A DNA stretch of 51,422 bases from Streptomyces aurantiacus (GCF_001418335.1 NZ_LIPP01000102.1:1-51422); one strand, 5' to 3'; shown: positions 19,047-28,096, numbered from the stretch's first letter. Made by a program: numbers and translations. Notes: generated by a model not told the origin, from the sequence alone.

Positions 19047-20005
19047 CACGGGTGCTCCGCCAGGTACTTGGCGATCTTCTCGCGCTCCCAGGCACCGTCG
19101 GCCACGACGACACGGTAGCGGCGCGTGAGCGTGTCGCCGGGCGCGAGCTCCAGCTCGTCGAAGAAGGCGAAGGAGGGCGCGACGGCGGCGAAGGGCTCGT
19201 TGCGGACGAACCAGTGGGCGGGGTGGGCGCCGCCTTCGCCCGTGTGGTCGTTCTCGGGTGCGTGCGCGAAGACGAGCGTCGCGTACCCGTCGCTGACATC
19301 GTGCTCCGCGCAGTACGCCAGCCATGGCGCCTGCTGCCCCATCAGCTCCGGCCCCCCGGCGTCCGGGCCGATGATCCGCCCGCTCCGGAAACCGCGGGGG
19401 CCGCGCCAGAACAGGCCCGTATAGCCGGCCATCTCGCGCCCGGCCGTCGTGGGGCTGCCGAACCGCAGCGGTTCGTCCCGCCGGTTGGTGACGGAGGTCG
19501 TCCAGGTCAGCGCCCAGGAGCCGGACTCCGGGGCCACGTCGTGCACCTCGACACGGCGCTCCTCCGCCGCCCAGAGCGAGCCGTCGTACGGATGCCAGGT
19601 GAGCCGCTCGACGATGACCGCACCACCCGTCCCCGTACGGTCCACCTCGATCTGGTCGGTCTGGTCGAACTGGTCGAACTTGACGTGCCGCATCGACCCG
19701 ACACGCTCAGGGAGTTCGAGATACCCCTTTCCGTGAACGTATGTGTTGCCGCCCCACAGGTTCGCCCCCGACAGATGCGAGGCGGTCATCTGCAGACCCT
19801 TGTGCCAGCGGTGGTCGTTGGGCCGGTAGTCCGTGACAACGTTGCCCGCGAGCGTCCTGAGCGGGTGCAGATACGGCTTCGGCGCCTCCCAGGCCGCCTC
19901 CGGACCGTAGACATAGCTGAACAGCTCCACGCCGGTGGTGGGTTCGGTGACCGTGACGCGGTCGCCGTGGGCGTGCCCGATGCGCAGTCCGCCGTGTGCC
20001 GTCAT
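19043..20005 (-). CDS. PmoA-family (DUF6807) protein
   Basis: A 320-residue beta-rich protein. Landmarks are LHPLRTLAGNVVTDYRPNDHRWHKGL near residue 45 (read as YLHPLRTL, then DHRWHKG), NLWGGNTYV, and WFVRNEPFAAVAPSFAF. This matches the PmoA family of methane-oxygenase-named but functionally unrelated carbohydrate-locus proteins, which resemble aldose-epimerase-like folds. It overlaps the stop of the upstream Gfo/Idh/MocA gene (ATGA). Together they probably process a plant-derived sugar or polyol; reaction unknown. Confidence 0.8.
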   Translation of the reverse strand: MTAHGGLRIGHAHGDRVTVTEPTTGVELFSYVYGPEAAWEAPKPYLHPLRTLAGNVVTDYRPNDHRWHKGLQMTASHLSGANLWGGNTYVHGKGYLELPERVGSMRHVKFDQFDQTDQIEVDRTGTGGAVIVERLTWHPYDGSLWAAEERRVEVHDVAPESGSWALTWTTSVTNRRDEPLRFGSPTTAGREMAGYTGLFWRGPRGFRSGRIIGPDAGGPELMGQQAPWLAYCAEHDVSDGYATLVFAHAPENDHTGEGGAHPAHWFVRNEPFAAVAPSFAFFDELELAPGDTLTRRYRVVVADGAWEREKIAKYLAEHPW

Positions 20006-21255
20006 GCCGATGCCTCCTCGTGCGTCGCGGGTGCCCAGCCGGGCGCGCCGCCGTGCAGGGCCGTGTAGTAGAGGTCGCCGGGGCCGATCTCGCCGGCGCG
20101 GACGGTCGTGTCCGTGAACGCCGACTTGTAGAGCGCGGTGATCAGTTCGAGGCTGGTACGCCCGTCGGCGCCGCTGCTGCGCGGCCGCTCGCCCGCGCGC
20201 ATGCTCGCGACGAGGTCACGCAACTGGGCCAGGTGCGAACTGGGCTCGTCGGCGCCGAAGTCCCGCCAGGCCGCCACGTCGTCGGCCGGCGTGTGGGGCG
20301 CCGGGGTGATCCGCCAGCTGTCGTTGCTGTGCTCGTAGAGGTGGGTGAGTTCGACCGTCGCGCGCTCGCAGTCGATCCGTATGCGGCTGACCTCGTCGGG
20401 ACTGAGGACGCTGTTCACGACGGTCGCGAGGGCGCCGCTCCCGAAGCGCACCAGGGCGGTGGAGACATCCTCCGTCTGCACGTCGTGCACCAGGCGTCCG
20501 GCCATGGCCCGCACCTCGCTCCACGGCCCGAGCAGGTCGAGCAGGAGGTCCATCTGGTGGATGCCGTGACCCATGGCGGGGCCGCCGCCCTCGGTCTCCC
20601 ACCGACCGCGCCAGGGCACGGCGTAATAGGCGGCGTCGCGGTACCAGGTGGTCTGGCAGTGGGCCACGAGAGGCCGCCCCATGGCCCGGTCGGCGATCAG
20701 GCGGCGTACGTGCCGCGCGCCGGAGCCGAAGCGGTGCTGGAAGACGATGGAGGCGTAGGGGCCGCCTTCGGTGCCCTCCTGTGCCTCCACGGCGTCGAAG
20801 TCGGCGAGGCTCGGCACGGGCGGCTTCTCGCACCACACCCAGGCACCGGCGCGCAGCGCGGCGACGCTCTGCGCGCGGTGCAGGGTCGGCGGGGTGCAGA
20901 CGGAGACGAGGTCCGGGCGCTGTTCGGCCAGCATCCGGTCGAGATCGGTGTATCCGTGCGGGACTCCGCTGTCCGCGCGGAACCGCTTCACCGCGTCGGC
21001 GTCGATGTCGACCGCGGCGACGATCTCCACCTCTCCCTCGGCGGCGAGGGCGGCCAGCGCGGGCAGATGGCTGCCGGAGGCGATGGCTCCGGTGCCGATG
21101 ACGGCGGCCCTGATGCGACGGCCGTCGAACGGGGCGCCGGCCCGCCTCGCGTACGCGGCGCTCCGGCGCACGGTGTCCCGGGGCTCCATGCCGTGCGGCT
21201 CCGTGTCCTGGTGCTCGGTCGGCTTGCTGGTGGGGGCGTCGCGGGAAGTACGCAT
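20002..21255 (-). CDS. Gfo/Idh/MocA oxidoreductase
   Basis: About 417 residues from ATG 21255; the Rossmann motif AVIGTGAIASGSHLPAL starts near residue 50 and CEKPPVPSLADF is the EKP motif. The catalytic domain contains GHGIHQMDLLLDLLG, with the expected histidine. A start at 21192 (MEPRDTVRRS) is also possible and would shorten the unconserved N-terminus. It is followed by a PmoA-family gene in the same operon, and a LacI-type operator lies about 90 bases upstream, so carbohydrate-induced expression is likely. Confidence 0.83.
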   Translation of the reverse strand: MRTSRDAPTSKPTEHQDTEPHGMEPRDTVRRSAAYARRAGAPFDGRRIRAAVIGTGAIASGSHLPALAALAAEGEVEIVAAVDIDADAVKRFRADSGVPHGYTDLDRMLAEQRPDLVSVCTPPTLHRAQSVAALRAGAWVWCEKPPVPSLADFDAVEAQEGTEGGPYASIVFQHRFGSGARHVRRLIADRAMGRPLVAHCQTTWYRDAAYYAVPWRGRWETEGGGPAMGHGIHQMDLLLDLLGPWSEVRAMAGRLVHDVQTEDVSTALVRFGSGALATVVNSVLSPDEVSRIRIDCERATVELTHLYEHSNDSWRITPAPHTPADDVAAWRDFGADEPSSHLAQLRDLVASMRAGERPRSSGADGRTSLELITALYKSAFTDTTVRAGEIGPGDLYYTALHGGAPGWAPATHEEASA

Positions 21256-21342
21256 GGACGGGATCAGCGCTCCATCGGACGTGACAGCGGACCTGGCGGA
21301 CGCCTGCCCGTGACGGTGACCACGAGACGGCCCTCGATGACA

Positions 21343-21355
21343 GCAAGCGCTTTCA
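21343..21355. promoter_or_regulatory. LacI-family operator
   Basis: The sequence GCAAGCGCTTTCA (reverse TGAAAGCGCTTGC) is centred on the palindrome AAGCGCTT with the central CG typical of LacI/GalR operators. It lies upstream of the Gfo/PmoA operon (start 21255) and about 230 bases before uppP on the other strand; the operon is the likelier target. No intact LacI-family gene is present in this window. Confidence 0.6.
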
Positions 21356-21587
21356 CTCCTCGCGGAAACGTAAGCGGCGGCATCGTCGCGGGTCAACACC
21401 CCCGTAGACATCCCCGTAGACACCCCGTCGGCTCTCGGGACATCCACTGGGGAGGCCCTGTCGTCACACCGTCATCCGGGGGCGCTACGCTGCCCCGGAC
21501 GCGCCTGATCACCGCAGACGACAACACGGCACGTCCGTCCGCCCATTCGCTGCGCTCACGCCATCAGCACTTGGATCACGTAACTTC

Positions 21588-22463
21588 ATGTCTTGGTTTG
21601 AATCCCTCATCCTCGGACTCGTCCAGGGGCTGACCGAGTTCCTCCCCGTCTCCTCCAGCGCGCACCTGCGGCTGACCGCGGCGTTCGCGGGATGGGAGGA
21701 CCCGGGAGCGGCCTTCACCGCGATCACGCAGATCGGCACAGAGACCGCTGTGCTGATCTACTTCCGCAAGGACATCGCCCGGATCGTCTCGGCCTGGTTC
21801 CGCTCGCTCACGAACAAGGCGATGCGCCAGGACCACGACGCCCAGATGGGCTGGCTCGTGATCATCGGCTCGATTCCGATCGGCGTGCTCGGCGTCACGC
21901 TCAAGGACCAGATCGAGGGCCCGTTCCGCGATCTGCGCGTCACCGCGACCACGCTGATCGTGATGGGCATCATTCTGGGCGTGGCGGACCGGCTCGCGGC
22001 GCGTGACGAGATCGGCGGGAAGCACCGGGCCGCGAGAGAGCGCAAGACGCTCAAGGACCTGAGTGTGAAGGACGGTCTGATCTACGGCGTCTGCCAGGCG
22101 ATGGCCCTCGTCCCCGGCGTGTCACGCTCCGGCGCCACCATCAGCGGCGGCCTCCTCATGGGCTACAACCGCGAGGCCGCGGCCCGCTACTCGTTCCTGC
22201 TCGCCGTCCCCGCGGTGCTCGCCTCCGGCGCGTTCGAACTGAAGGACGCGAGTGAGGGCGGCCATGTCTCGTGGGGCCCCACGGCCTTCGCCACGGTCAT
22301 CGCTTTCGTGGTGGGTTACGTGGTCATCGCGTGGTTCATGAAGTTCATCACGACCAAGAGCTTCATGCCGTTCGTCTACTACCGCATCGCGCTCGGCATC
22401 CTGATCATCGTGCTGGTCAGCATGGGCGCGCTGAGCCCGCACGCGGCGGAGTCGGCGGGCTGA
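21588..22463 (+). CDS. uppP: Undecaprenyl-diphosphatase
   Basis: A 291-residue BacA/UppP enzyme of normal length that dephosphorylates undecaprenyl diphosphate to recycle the cell-wall lipid carrier; overproduction confers bacitracin resistance. Visible are LVQGLTEFLPVSSSAH (glutamate-rich active-site motif and serine loop, residues 11-26) and VPGVSRSGATISGG (PGxSRSxxT motif). The last 132 bases (22332-22463) recur at 44400-44531 with about 95% identity, the first 53 positions being identical. This suggests that a mobile segment entered at the 3' end of the gene and restored it. Confidence 0.92.
   Translation: MSWFESLILGLVQGLTEFLPVSSSAHLRLTAAFAGWEDPGAAFTAITQIGTETAVLIYFRKDIARIVSAWFRSLTNKAMRQDHDAQMGWLVIIGSIPIGVLGVTLKDQIEGPFRDLRVTATTLIVMGIILGVADRLAARDEIGGKHRAARERKTLKDLSVKDGLIYGVCQAMALVPGVSRSGATISGGLLMGYNREAAARYSFLLAVPAVLASGAFELKDASEGGHVSWGPTAFATVIAFVVGYVVIAWFMKFITTKSFMPFVYYRIALGILIIVLVSMGALSPHAAESAG
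22332..22463 (+). repeat. uppP 3'-end direct repeat, left copy
   Basis: The last 132 bases of intact uppP, repeated in the same orientation at 44400-44531. Positions 22332-22384 are identical to 44400-44452 (53 of 53); I count seven mismatches in the remaining 79. The pair brackets about 22 kb rich in mobile-element remnants. Confidence 0.75.
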
Positions 22464-22604
22464 GGCAGTGCACAGATGTAGCGCTACCTAGCATTTTCTA
22501 GCGCCTGACTGCATCACCACGCCATGATCATCTCCCACTCGTCTCCCACTTGGGAGTCGGGATGCACTCCCCCAGGACGTGAGCGCCCGCAAAGCAAGGG
22601 ATGC

Positions 22605-22805
22605 ATCGAGCAGGAGGGCCGGGTCGCCCGGCCCTCCTCTCGCACCACCGGACATGCGGGCCCGCATCCGGCGGTTCACCGAGCTGATCTCAACCGGTGC
22701 CAGGTCGGTTTGAGCATGTGCAGGCCGAAGTCGTCCCAGTAGGCGTTGCGCAGGGCCCGCCGCAGGACGGGAGAGCCCGCGATCCGCCAGTAGCCGGAGA
22801 ACAAC
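22605..22805 (-). mobile_element. Group II intron remnant: reverse transcriptase tail plus domains V and VI
   Basis: On the reverse strand the last roughly 43 residues of a group II intron maturase are present (GYWRIAGSPVLRRALRN, then a stop at 22676). Directly after comes a domain V-like hairpin (ACCGCCGGA..TCCGGTGGT with a GC-rich cap, about 22678-22645) and a stem (GGAGGGCCGGG-CGA-CCCGGCCCTCC, 22637-22613) in the place of domain VI. The intron 3' end is near CTCGAT at 22605. Everything upstream (RNA domains I-IV and most of the protein) is missing; the sequence changes at about 22805 into a recombinase fragment on the other strand. Confidence 0.7.
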
Positions 22806-22808
22806 CCC

Positions 22809-23130
22809 GTGGGGGAAGTTCGACGCCTGCGTGACGAGGCGAACCGACTGCGATCCCGGCTCGACCAGATCACGATGGACTACGCCGCAGGAGAGCTGAG
22901 TGCGCGGCAGCTGGAGGTGGCGACAGAGGTCACCGTGAGCGAACTCGCGGATATGGAGTCCCGTCTGGCTCGCATCGGGTCGTCCAACGCCCTCATGCGG
23001 CTGATGAGTGCATCCACTCCCACCGCCGCATGGACGGCGCTCGACGACGTGGACGCGCAGGCCGCGGTCATGAAGGCTCTCGGTGAAGTCCTCGTCCACA
23101 GACCGCCTCGCGGTCGCCGCCCTCCGAGGC
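22809..23130 (+). pseudogene. Serine recombinase/integrase, C-terminal fragment
   Basis: About 100 residues (EVRRLRDEANRLRSRLDQI, ELSARQLEVATEVTVSELADME, DVDAQAAVMKALGEVLV) match the coiled-coil and C-terminal part of large serine recombinases of actinomycete integrative elements. The catalytic N-terminal domain with its nucleophilic serine and the recombinase domain are missing; the reading begins at the junction with the group II intron tail. It lies only about 350 bases inside the left uppP repeat, where an integrase of an element inserted at uppP would be expected. Confidence 0.65.
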
Positions 23131-23241
23131 GAACCGGGAGAAGTGCCTCGAATCGCTGGAAGGCCTCGCCTCTTCGATCGATATTCGTTGGCATGAGCAG
23201 CCGCAGTTCTCGGTCGTTTGAAGTTCCTGCGCTGGGATGCG

Positions 23242-23523
23242 TCAGGCAACGGGGCGGCGGTCCGTGAGTGCTCTTCGAGGATCCGCGAGGTACTCCTCCG
23301 CGCAGGTCGCCCCGACATCGGGCACGCTGCCGACAACTGCACGTATGGCGTCGAGGCGGGCGAGGACGTCGTCGAAGACGGCCGCCGACCAGCGGCCGGC
23401 CCGGTCGGCGGCGGGGATCAGCCCCAGTCGCAGGGCCCGCTCGAACTGCCACTCCGAGAAGGCGATCCGGTCGCCGAACTGGCGCGGCCCGTAATCGGGG
23501 AGGGCTTTGAGGGGCGTGGTCAC
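23242..23523 (-). CDS. Hypothetical protein, possible DNA-binding accessory of a mobile element
   Basis: A 93-residue protein starting at GTG 23523, with GGAG about 9 bases upstream. It reads TPLKALPDYGPRQFGDRI, then FSEWQFERALRLGLIPAAD and GRWSAAVFDDVLARLDAI. The pattern of a small helical segment followed by a winged-helix-like strand recalls excisionase-like or sigma-like helix-turn-helix proteins next to actinomycete recombinases, but I cannot name the family. Convergent with the recombinase fragment. Confidence 0.5.
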   Translation of the reverse strand: MTTPLKALPDYGPRQFGDRIAFSEWQFERALRLGLIPAADRAGRWSAAVFDDVLARLDAIRAVVGSVPDVGATCAEEYLADPRRALTDRRPVA

Positions 23524-24116
23524 GTACGTCGCTCCGCGTCGCGAGGTGTCAGAGCCGCACGGTGGGTCGCGGCAGGTCAGTGTCGGGCCGGGGGTCGCCC
23601 CATCCGTCGAACGGCGGCTCGTCGGAGTACACGTGCGATTTCGGCGTCGTAGATACGTGAGCTCAAACACCTCGACACGGGGATGTGTTCTTGGCCCATG
23701 TCCAGGCGGTGGTCGGTGACCACAAGGTCATGACTGCAGCGGAGTCGTATCCGGTCGAGAAGACCAGCTGCGGGATGCCCGGCTGTCTGTTGATCAGCAT
23801 GGCAGCGTTTTGCGTCGGCTCATTCTTCGTCCTGCGGATGGTCTTCGGAAGTTGAGCTTGAGCTGCTCTTCTGCCGGAGTAGCAATCGGGTAGGAGGGCC
23901 GGACGATCCGGCCTTCCTACCTGATTGTCACGTCGGCGTCTCGTCATGGGCATCCCCGGGTTGCGGTGGTGTCCATCAGGAGACGTTCTGCTGCCACCGG
24001 CCTGACGCGGCAACGACACTGATCGCCGAAGCCCCGAGCAAGACACCGATGAGGCTCGTCAAGGCACCAGCGGGGACACGTATCGGCCTCCAACCAGACC
24101 TCTGGCGGCCTCTCAC
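23524..24116. other. Non-coding stretch between mobile remnants
   Basis: No gene I can support. It contains a long inverted repeat at 23884-23927 (separate entry). Lower local GC and short broken frames suggest decayed DNA. Confidence 0.4.
23884..23927. terminator. Long imperfect hairpin
   Basis: GTAGGAGGGCCGGA at 23890-23903, loop CGA, and TCCGGCCTTCCTAC at 23907-23920 form a 14-bp stem with one G-T pair. Outer CAATC and GATTG extend it. It has no clear U tract. It may be a terminator or the core of a vanished mobile element. Confidence 0.45.
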
Positions 24117-24264
24117 GCGCTCGCCCAGTCCGCGACGCGGAACAGCGGCGCGGGAGCGGTCAGCCGGTTCGCCACCAGTACCCCGATCACCTGGCCGTGC
24201 GGCAGGTCGGTCCCCCCGCAGATCGAGTGGACACGGACCGTCGACAATCTCCGCGCCGTCCAGT
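24117..24264 (-). pseudogene. IS1634-type transposase, DUF4277 N-terminal fragment
   Basis: Reverse-strand reading SICGGTDLPHGQVIGVLVANR, then LTAPAPLFRVADWASA, matches the DUF4277 N-terminal region of IS1634-family transposases (normally HGQVIEALVANRLTAPRPL). It stops after about 50 residues, and its 5' side is replaced at 24265 by the end of an IS5-type element. The rest of the transposase is absent. Confidence 0.55.
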
Positions 24265-24339
24265 CGCCGCACCATACGGGCGTCCTGCCCAGCCGACTAC
24301 GAGATCCACCCAGTCCACCAAGAGCCGTCAGAAACGACC
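24265..24339 (-). mobile_element. IS5-type element end, remnant
   Basis: About 75 bp closely matching 42153-42225, the right end of the complete IS5-type element in this window, including its terminal inverted repeat (GAGCC(G/A)TCAGAAACGACC). A TA dinucleotide follows at 24340, as at the complete copy. It cuts into the IS1634-type fragment. Confidence 0.65.
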
Positions 24340-24610
24340 TAGGCGGTGTCCGGGGATCAGGCCGTCTACGCCCGGGCCGAAACACGCGCCCTTGAGAGGC
24401 GGTGTGGCGCCTGTCTCCGCCATGGCTGGGGACCCGATGAGGCGAAACCATGACGGCTGATGGTAACGCTGCAGATGGGCGGGCCAAGCCGCCTCTCACA
24501 GGCGTGATCTATGAGACGGGCCTTACTGATCTCTTTGTAAGTTCGGTGGGTGTGGCGGGCGGATGGTCAGGCCGGTATGGGCGAGGGACGACCATGGAAG
24601 TTGGGGGTTG

Positions 24611-25223
24611 GTGCACCGGCTTCCCCCGGGCCTGGACATGGCGGCGGCGCCCCTGATGTGCGCGGAGATCACCATGTACTCGGCACTGCGGCAGTGGCGG
24701 ACCGGTCCGGGCACACGGGGGGCGATCGCAGGCATGGGCGGGCTCGGGCACCTCGGCGCGAAGCTGGCGGCAGCGATGGGCGCGCAGGTCACCGTGCTCA
24801 ACCGCGACCGGCCAAGGCGGACGACGGCCGACGCTTCGGCGCCACCGTCTTCTCCACGGTCGCGGACGCACCCATCGACGTCTTCGACCCATCATCTCGG
24901 CCGTCTCGGCCGTCTCGGCCGTCTCGGACATGGCTCCGCTGCTCGCTCTGCTGGACGTCAACGGCACGCTGGTCATGGCAGGTACGCCGAGCGAACTGCT
25001 GACCGTTCCCGTGGGCCAGTTGATCAGCAGTCGCCGGCGCCTGACGGGCACCTCGATGGGAAGCGTCCAGGAGACCCGCGACATGCTGGATTTGTGCGCG
25101 GCGCGCGACATCACGGCCGTGACCGGAATCATCACCGCCGAACAGGCCATGTGCACCGCGTTCAAGCGTCTGGAGGCAGGCGGCGTCCGCTACCGCCTGG
25201 TCCTGGACGCCTCCACCCTTTGA
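24611..25223 (+). pseudogene. Zinc-type alcohol dehydrogenase (YahK-like), degraded
   Basis: Contains the cofactor domain and C-terminus of a medium-chain alcohol dehydrogenase: [20 protein letters not shown] and the glycine motif [20 protein letters not shown], then in other frames [12 protein letters not shown], and finally [20 protein letters not shown] through [10 protein letters not shown]. The N-terminal zinc-binding domain is missing and there are at least two frame changes (about 24815 and 24890). A 9-bp tandem repeat (CTCGGCCGT, three full copies ending with a divergent one) at about 24896-24931 lies at the second break. Confidence 0.72.
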
Positions 25224-25396
25224 CAAGGTCTCTGACCATGGTTTGTAACAACAGGCGGTCCGTGGGAACTTGACGGGCGAGCGAGGCATCTGTGGTTTCG
25301 GGGCGCCCTGTTCGGGTGTGTGCCCCGGTGCGTGACGTTCGCCGCATCCGTATCGCTTCGTATCCCTTGTTCATCACCTCACGGAGGCCCCGTCCC

Positions 25397-26328
25397 ATGC
25401 CGATCGAGGATCTGAGCGGCGTCGCCCAGTACGTCATGGACCTGGTGGCCATCTTCGCGTTCGCGCTGTCCGGTGCGTTCATCGCGGTGCGCCGGGACTT
25501 CGACATCTTCGGAACGGTCATCCTGAGCGAGGCCGCCGGGCTGGGCGGGGGCTTCTTCCGGGACCTGGTGTTGCGGGTGCAGCCGGTCGCCTTCACCGAT
25601 CTCGGCTACTTCTTCACCCCGATCGGCGCGGCCGCGCTGGTCTACTTCGGTCACCGGCTCTCCACCGGCCGTCTGGTCAGCAGCAGCGCCCTGTTCGACG
25701 TGTCGGATGCCGGAGCGCTCGGGCTGTTCAGCGTCTCCGGCACCATCAAGGCGCTGGCGCATGGTCTGAACGTCCCGGCCGCGGTCACCCTGGGCTGCGC
25801 GAGTGCCGTGGGGGGGGCGGGGTGCTGGCCAGCCTGCTGGCCCTGGAGGTGCCCTCGTTGCTGCGGTGGGACCGGGACCTGTACGCGCTGCCCGCGCTCG
25901 TCGGCGCGGGCTCGGTCGCCGTACTCCACCTGGCCGGCCTGCTGAACGTCGCCTCCACCGTCGGCGCGGCCGTCTTCGCCTTCCTGCTGCGCCTGCTCGC
26001 CCTGCGCTACCGCTGGCGCACCCCGCGCTCCCACTTCTGGCGCCACCCCTTCTCGGACCTGCGCCAGGCACCGACCACCAAACCGAGCCCGTACACGGCG
26101 ACTCCACCCACCGAGACGGACACGGTGGCCCTGAGTCAGGTAGAGGCGGACACGATCAGGCTGCAGCGCCCGAACCTGCGGCCGCATGGCCGCGAACCGG
26201 TACCCGATCCGCGCATCCTGTTACGCGGCCCCGCAACGCCCCGCCCCCTGCGCCCGGACGGCCCGCACCGCGAGCTGCCGCCCGAGAAGAGCGAGGACGG
26301 GAACAGGGGTCTACACCCGCGCTCGTAG
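25397..26328 (+). pseudogene. TRIC-type cation channel (YicG/UPF0126 family), frameshifted at a G run
   Basis: Starts at ATG 25397 with GGAGG upstream. The repeated helix motif is clear (FALSGAFIAVRRDFDIFGTVIL, then GLGGGFFRDLVL; second repeat FDVSDAGALGLFSVSGTIKAL). Bacterial TRIC proteins are trimeric cation channels. At 25810-25817 a run of eight G shifts the frame; with seven G the protein continues AVGGGVLASLLALEVPSLL. It then runs through the last helices and an unusually long charged tail to 26328. Either slippage at the G run or a sequencing error. Without the frameshift it would be about 310 residues, longer than the usual 210-230. Confidence 0.75.
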
Positions 26329-26788
26329 GCACATGCTCTTCGAGAACCTTGCGAGGGCCCGTACCGAGGTGTATTCGGCGAGCTGGTGTTTCGCCCTCGG
26401 CAACGAAAACGCAGACTCGCGCTGGTAATGCGTGAGCCGCCCTCCGGCATCATGGCAGCCGAAACGACTGTGACCTGCTAGGACGGATGCAGAGACGATC
26501 GGGGGCAGCTTGAGGCGATCCCCCTGAGCCTGCCTTTGAGTGGGCCCGAGTTGGCCGACCCGATCAGGATGCCAGTCTCCGCCAGAGCCAAGCATACGAA
26601 AGCCCCCAAGACGGGCAATCCTGGAGGGTTCGCTGGCACCGATTGGAGGTCGGTTCCGGACACCACCCGTGATTTCAGCGGGCCTTGACAGCGTCCATGT
26701 CTTTGCGAGACGACACCGAGAATGCCATACAGCACGCCTTCCCCCGCACTACTCTCAGAAGGCTTGACGTCCAGAAAATCCCGACGGC
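26329..26788. other. Non-coding stretch
   Basis: No gene, RNA or repeat I can support. The short frames on both strands match nothing I recognise. It ends at the junction with a cytochrome P450 fragment. Confidence 0.4.
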
Positions 26789-27043
26789 CGGCCCGCCGAC
26801 GAGCTGGACGTCACCCGGCCGTCCGCGCGCCACCTGTCCTTCGGCCACGGCATCCACCACTGCCTTGGCGCGCCGCTGGCCCGGCTGGAGGCGACGGTGG
26901 CCCACCAGGCCGTCCTGTGCCGCCTGCCCGACCTCGAACTCGTCGCCCTGTCCTCGGACCTGCCGTGGATCTCCACCGGCATGATGCGAGGAGTACTGAC
27001 CCTCCCCATCCGCTACGGCGCCCGGGAACAGCCCCCGGCGTAG
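26789..27043 (+). pseudogene. Cytochrome P450, C-terminal fragment
   Basis: About 84 residues containing the haem-binding loop LSFGHGIHHCLGAPLARLE, with the axial cysteine, and the normal end of a P450 (LPIRYGAREQPPA, TAG at 27041). The preceding 300 or more residues, including the oxygen-binding helix and the ExxR motif, are absent; homology begins abruptly near 26789. Non-functional remnant. Confidence 0.75.
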
Positions 27044-27175
27044 CAAGGAGACCGGACCGGGCGGCGGCAGAGGCGGGCTGGGGGGACCTGGTGGGGCCAC
27101 CCGGCGTGGGCGGATGTTTCGTAGTGTCGAGAGGGCAGGAGGCGAAAGACCAGGTCGCGGAGGAGGAGGTGCGTG

Positions 27176-28096
27176 ATGGGCGAGCAGGAGGCGGTGCACG
27201 GACTGGGCGGGTTCCTCAGGGCCCGGCGTGCCCTGGTCCGGCCCGAGGATCACGGCATGCCCGCCGGGACGCGCCGCACGCCCGGCCTGCGGCGCGAAGA
27301 GGTGGCGATGCTGGCGCGCGTCAGCACCGACTACTACGTGCGGCTCGAACAGGGCCGGGACAAGCACCCCTCGCCGCAGGTCCTCGCCGCGCTGGCCCAG
27401 GCGCTGCTGCTGGACGAGGAGGCGGTGGCGTACCTGCGGGAGCTGGCCGAGCCCGCCGTGTCGGCCCGCTCGCGCCGGACGCGCCGCCGCGAGCGGGCCG
27501 CTCCCGGGCTCGTCGCCCTGCTGGAGGTCTGGCAGCAGACCCCCGCCCTGGTCTACGGCCGGTACATGGACCTGCTGGCCGCCAACCCGCTCGGCGAGGC
27601 GCTGTTCTCCTGGCTCGGCGAGGAGAACAACCTGCTGCGGGCGATCTTCCTGGACTCGACGGCCCGGAGCTTCTACCGGGACTGGGAGCGGATCGGCGAG
27701 GGGTGCGTGGCGGCGCTGCGCACCGCGAACACTGACCCGGGCGATCGCCGGCTCGCCGAGCTGGTGGGGGAGCTGTCACTGGGCAGCGCGCGGTTCGCCC
27801 AACTCTGGGCGCGACAGGAGGTGCGGGCCAAGACGGCGGAGGTCAAGCATCTGTGCCATCCGCTGGTCGGTGAGCTGGCGCTGCGCTTCGAAAACCTGAC
27901 CATACCCGGCGCTCCTGGCCAGCACCTGGTGGTGTACCACGCCGAGCCGGGCAGCCGCGAGGACGACGCCCTCGCCCTGCTGGGCAGCTACTCCAGCCCG
28001 CCGGCCACCGCCCCGGACCGCCCGGGCGACGGGAGCGCGCGAAGCGCGGGTCGCGCTGCGCGGGAGGGCAGCGCCGCCGAAGACGGCGACCGCTGA
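27176..28096 (+). CDS. XRE-family regulator with MmyB-like domain
   Basis: A 306-residue transcription factor: helix-turn-helix (GLRREEVAMLARVSTDYYVRLEQGRD, roughly residues 37-62, given here as the GLRREEVAMLA and YYVRLEQGRD landmarks) and a C-terminal MmyB-type ligand-binding domain (LLAANPLGEALFSWL, YRDWERIGEG, CHPLVGELALRFE). The start is ATG 27176 after GGAGGAGG. Such regulators usually control an adjacent oxidoreductase; an SDR gene follows in the same direction 184 bases later and is the likely target. Confidence 0.87.
   Translation: MGEQEAVHGLGGFLRARRALVRPEDHGMPAGTRRTPGLRREEVAMLARVSTDYYVRLEQGRDKHPSPQVLAALAQALLLDEEAVAYLRELAEPAVSARSRRTRRRERAAPGLVALLEVWQQTPALVYGRYMDLLAANPLGEALFSWLGEENNLLRAIFLDSTARSFYRDWERIGEGCVAALRTANTDPGDRRLAELVGELSLGSARFAQLWARQEVRAKTAEVKHLCHPLVGELALRFENLTIPGAPGQHLVVYHAEPGSREDDALALLGSYSSPPATAPDRPGDGSARSAGRAAREGSAAEDGDR

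Noticed and set aside
15047..20068. A 1673-codon open frame on the plus strand
   Set aside because: It runs antisense to the kinase, MMPL and PmoA genes, has Arg/Gly/Asp/His-rich composition of a shadow frame, and matches no family.
23884..23927. Hairpin resembling the stem of the group II intron at 22613-22637
   Set aside because: The cores look alike, but no domain V-like hairpin or RT tail is adjacent on either strand, so I list it only as a hairpin.
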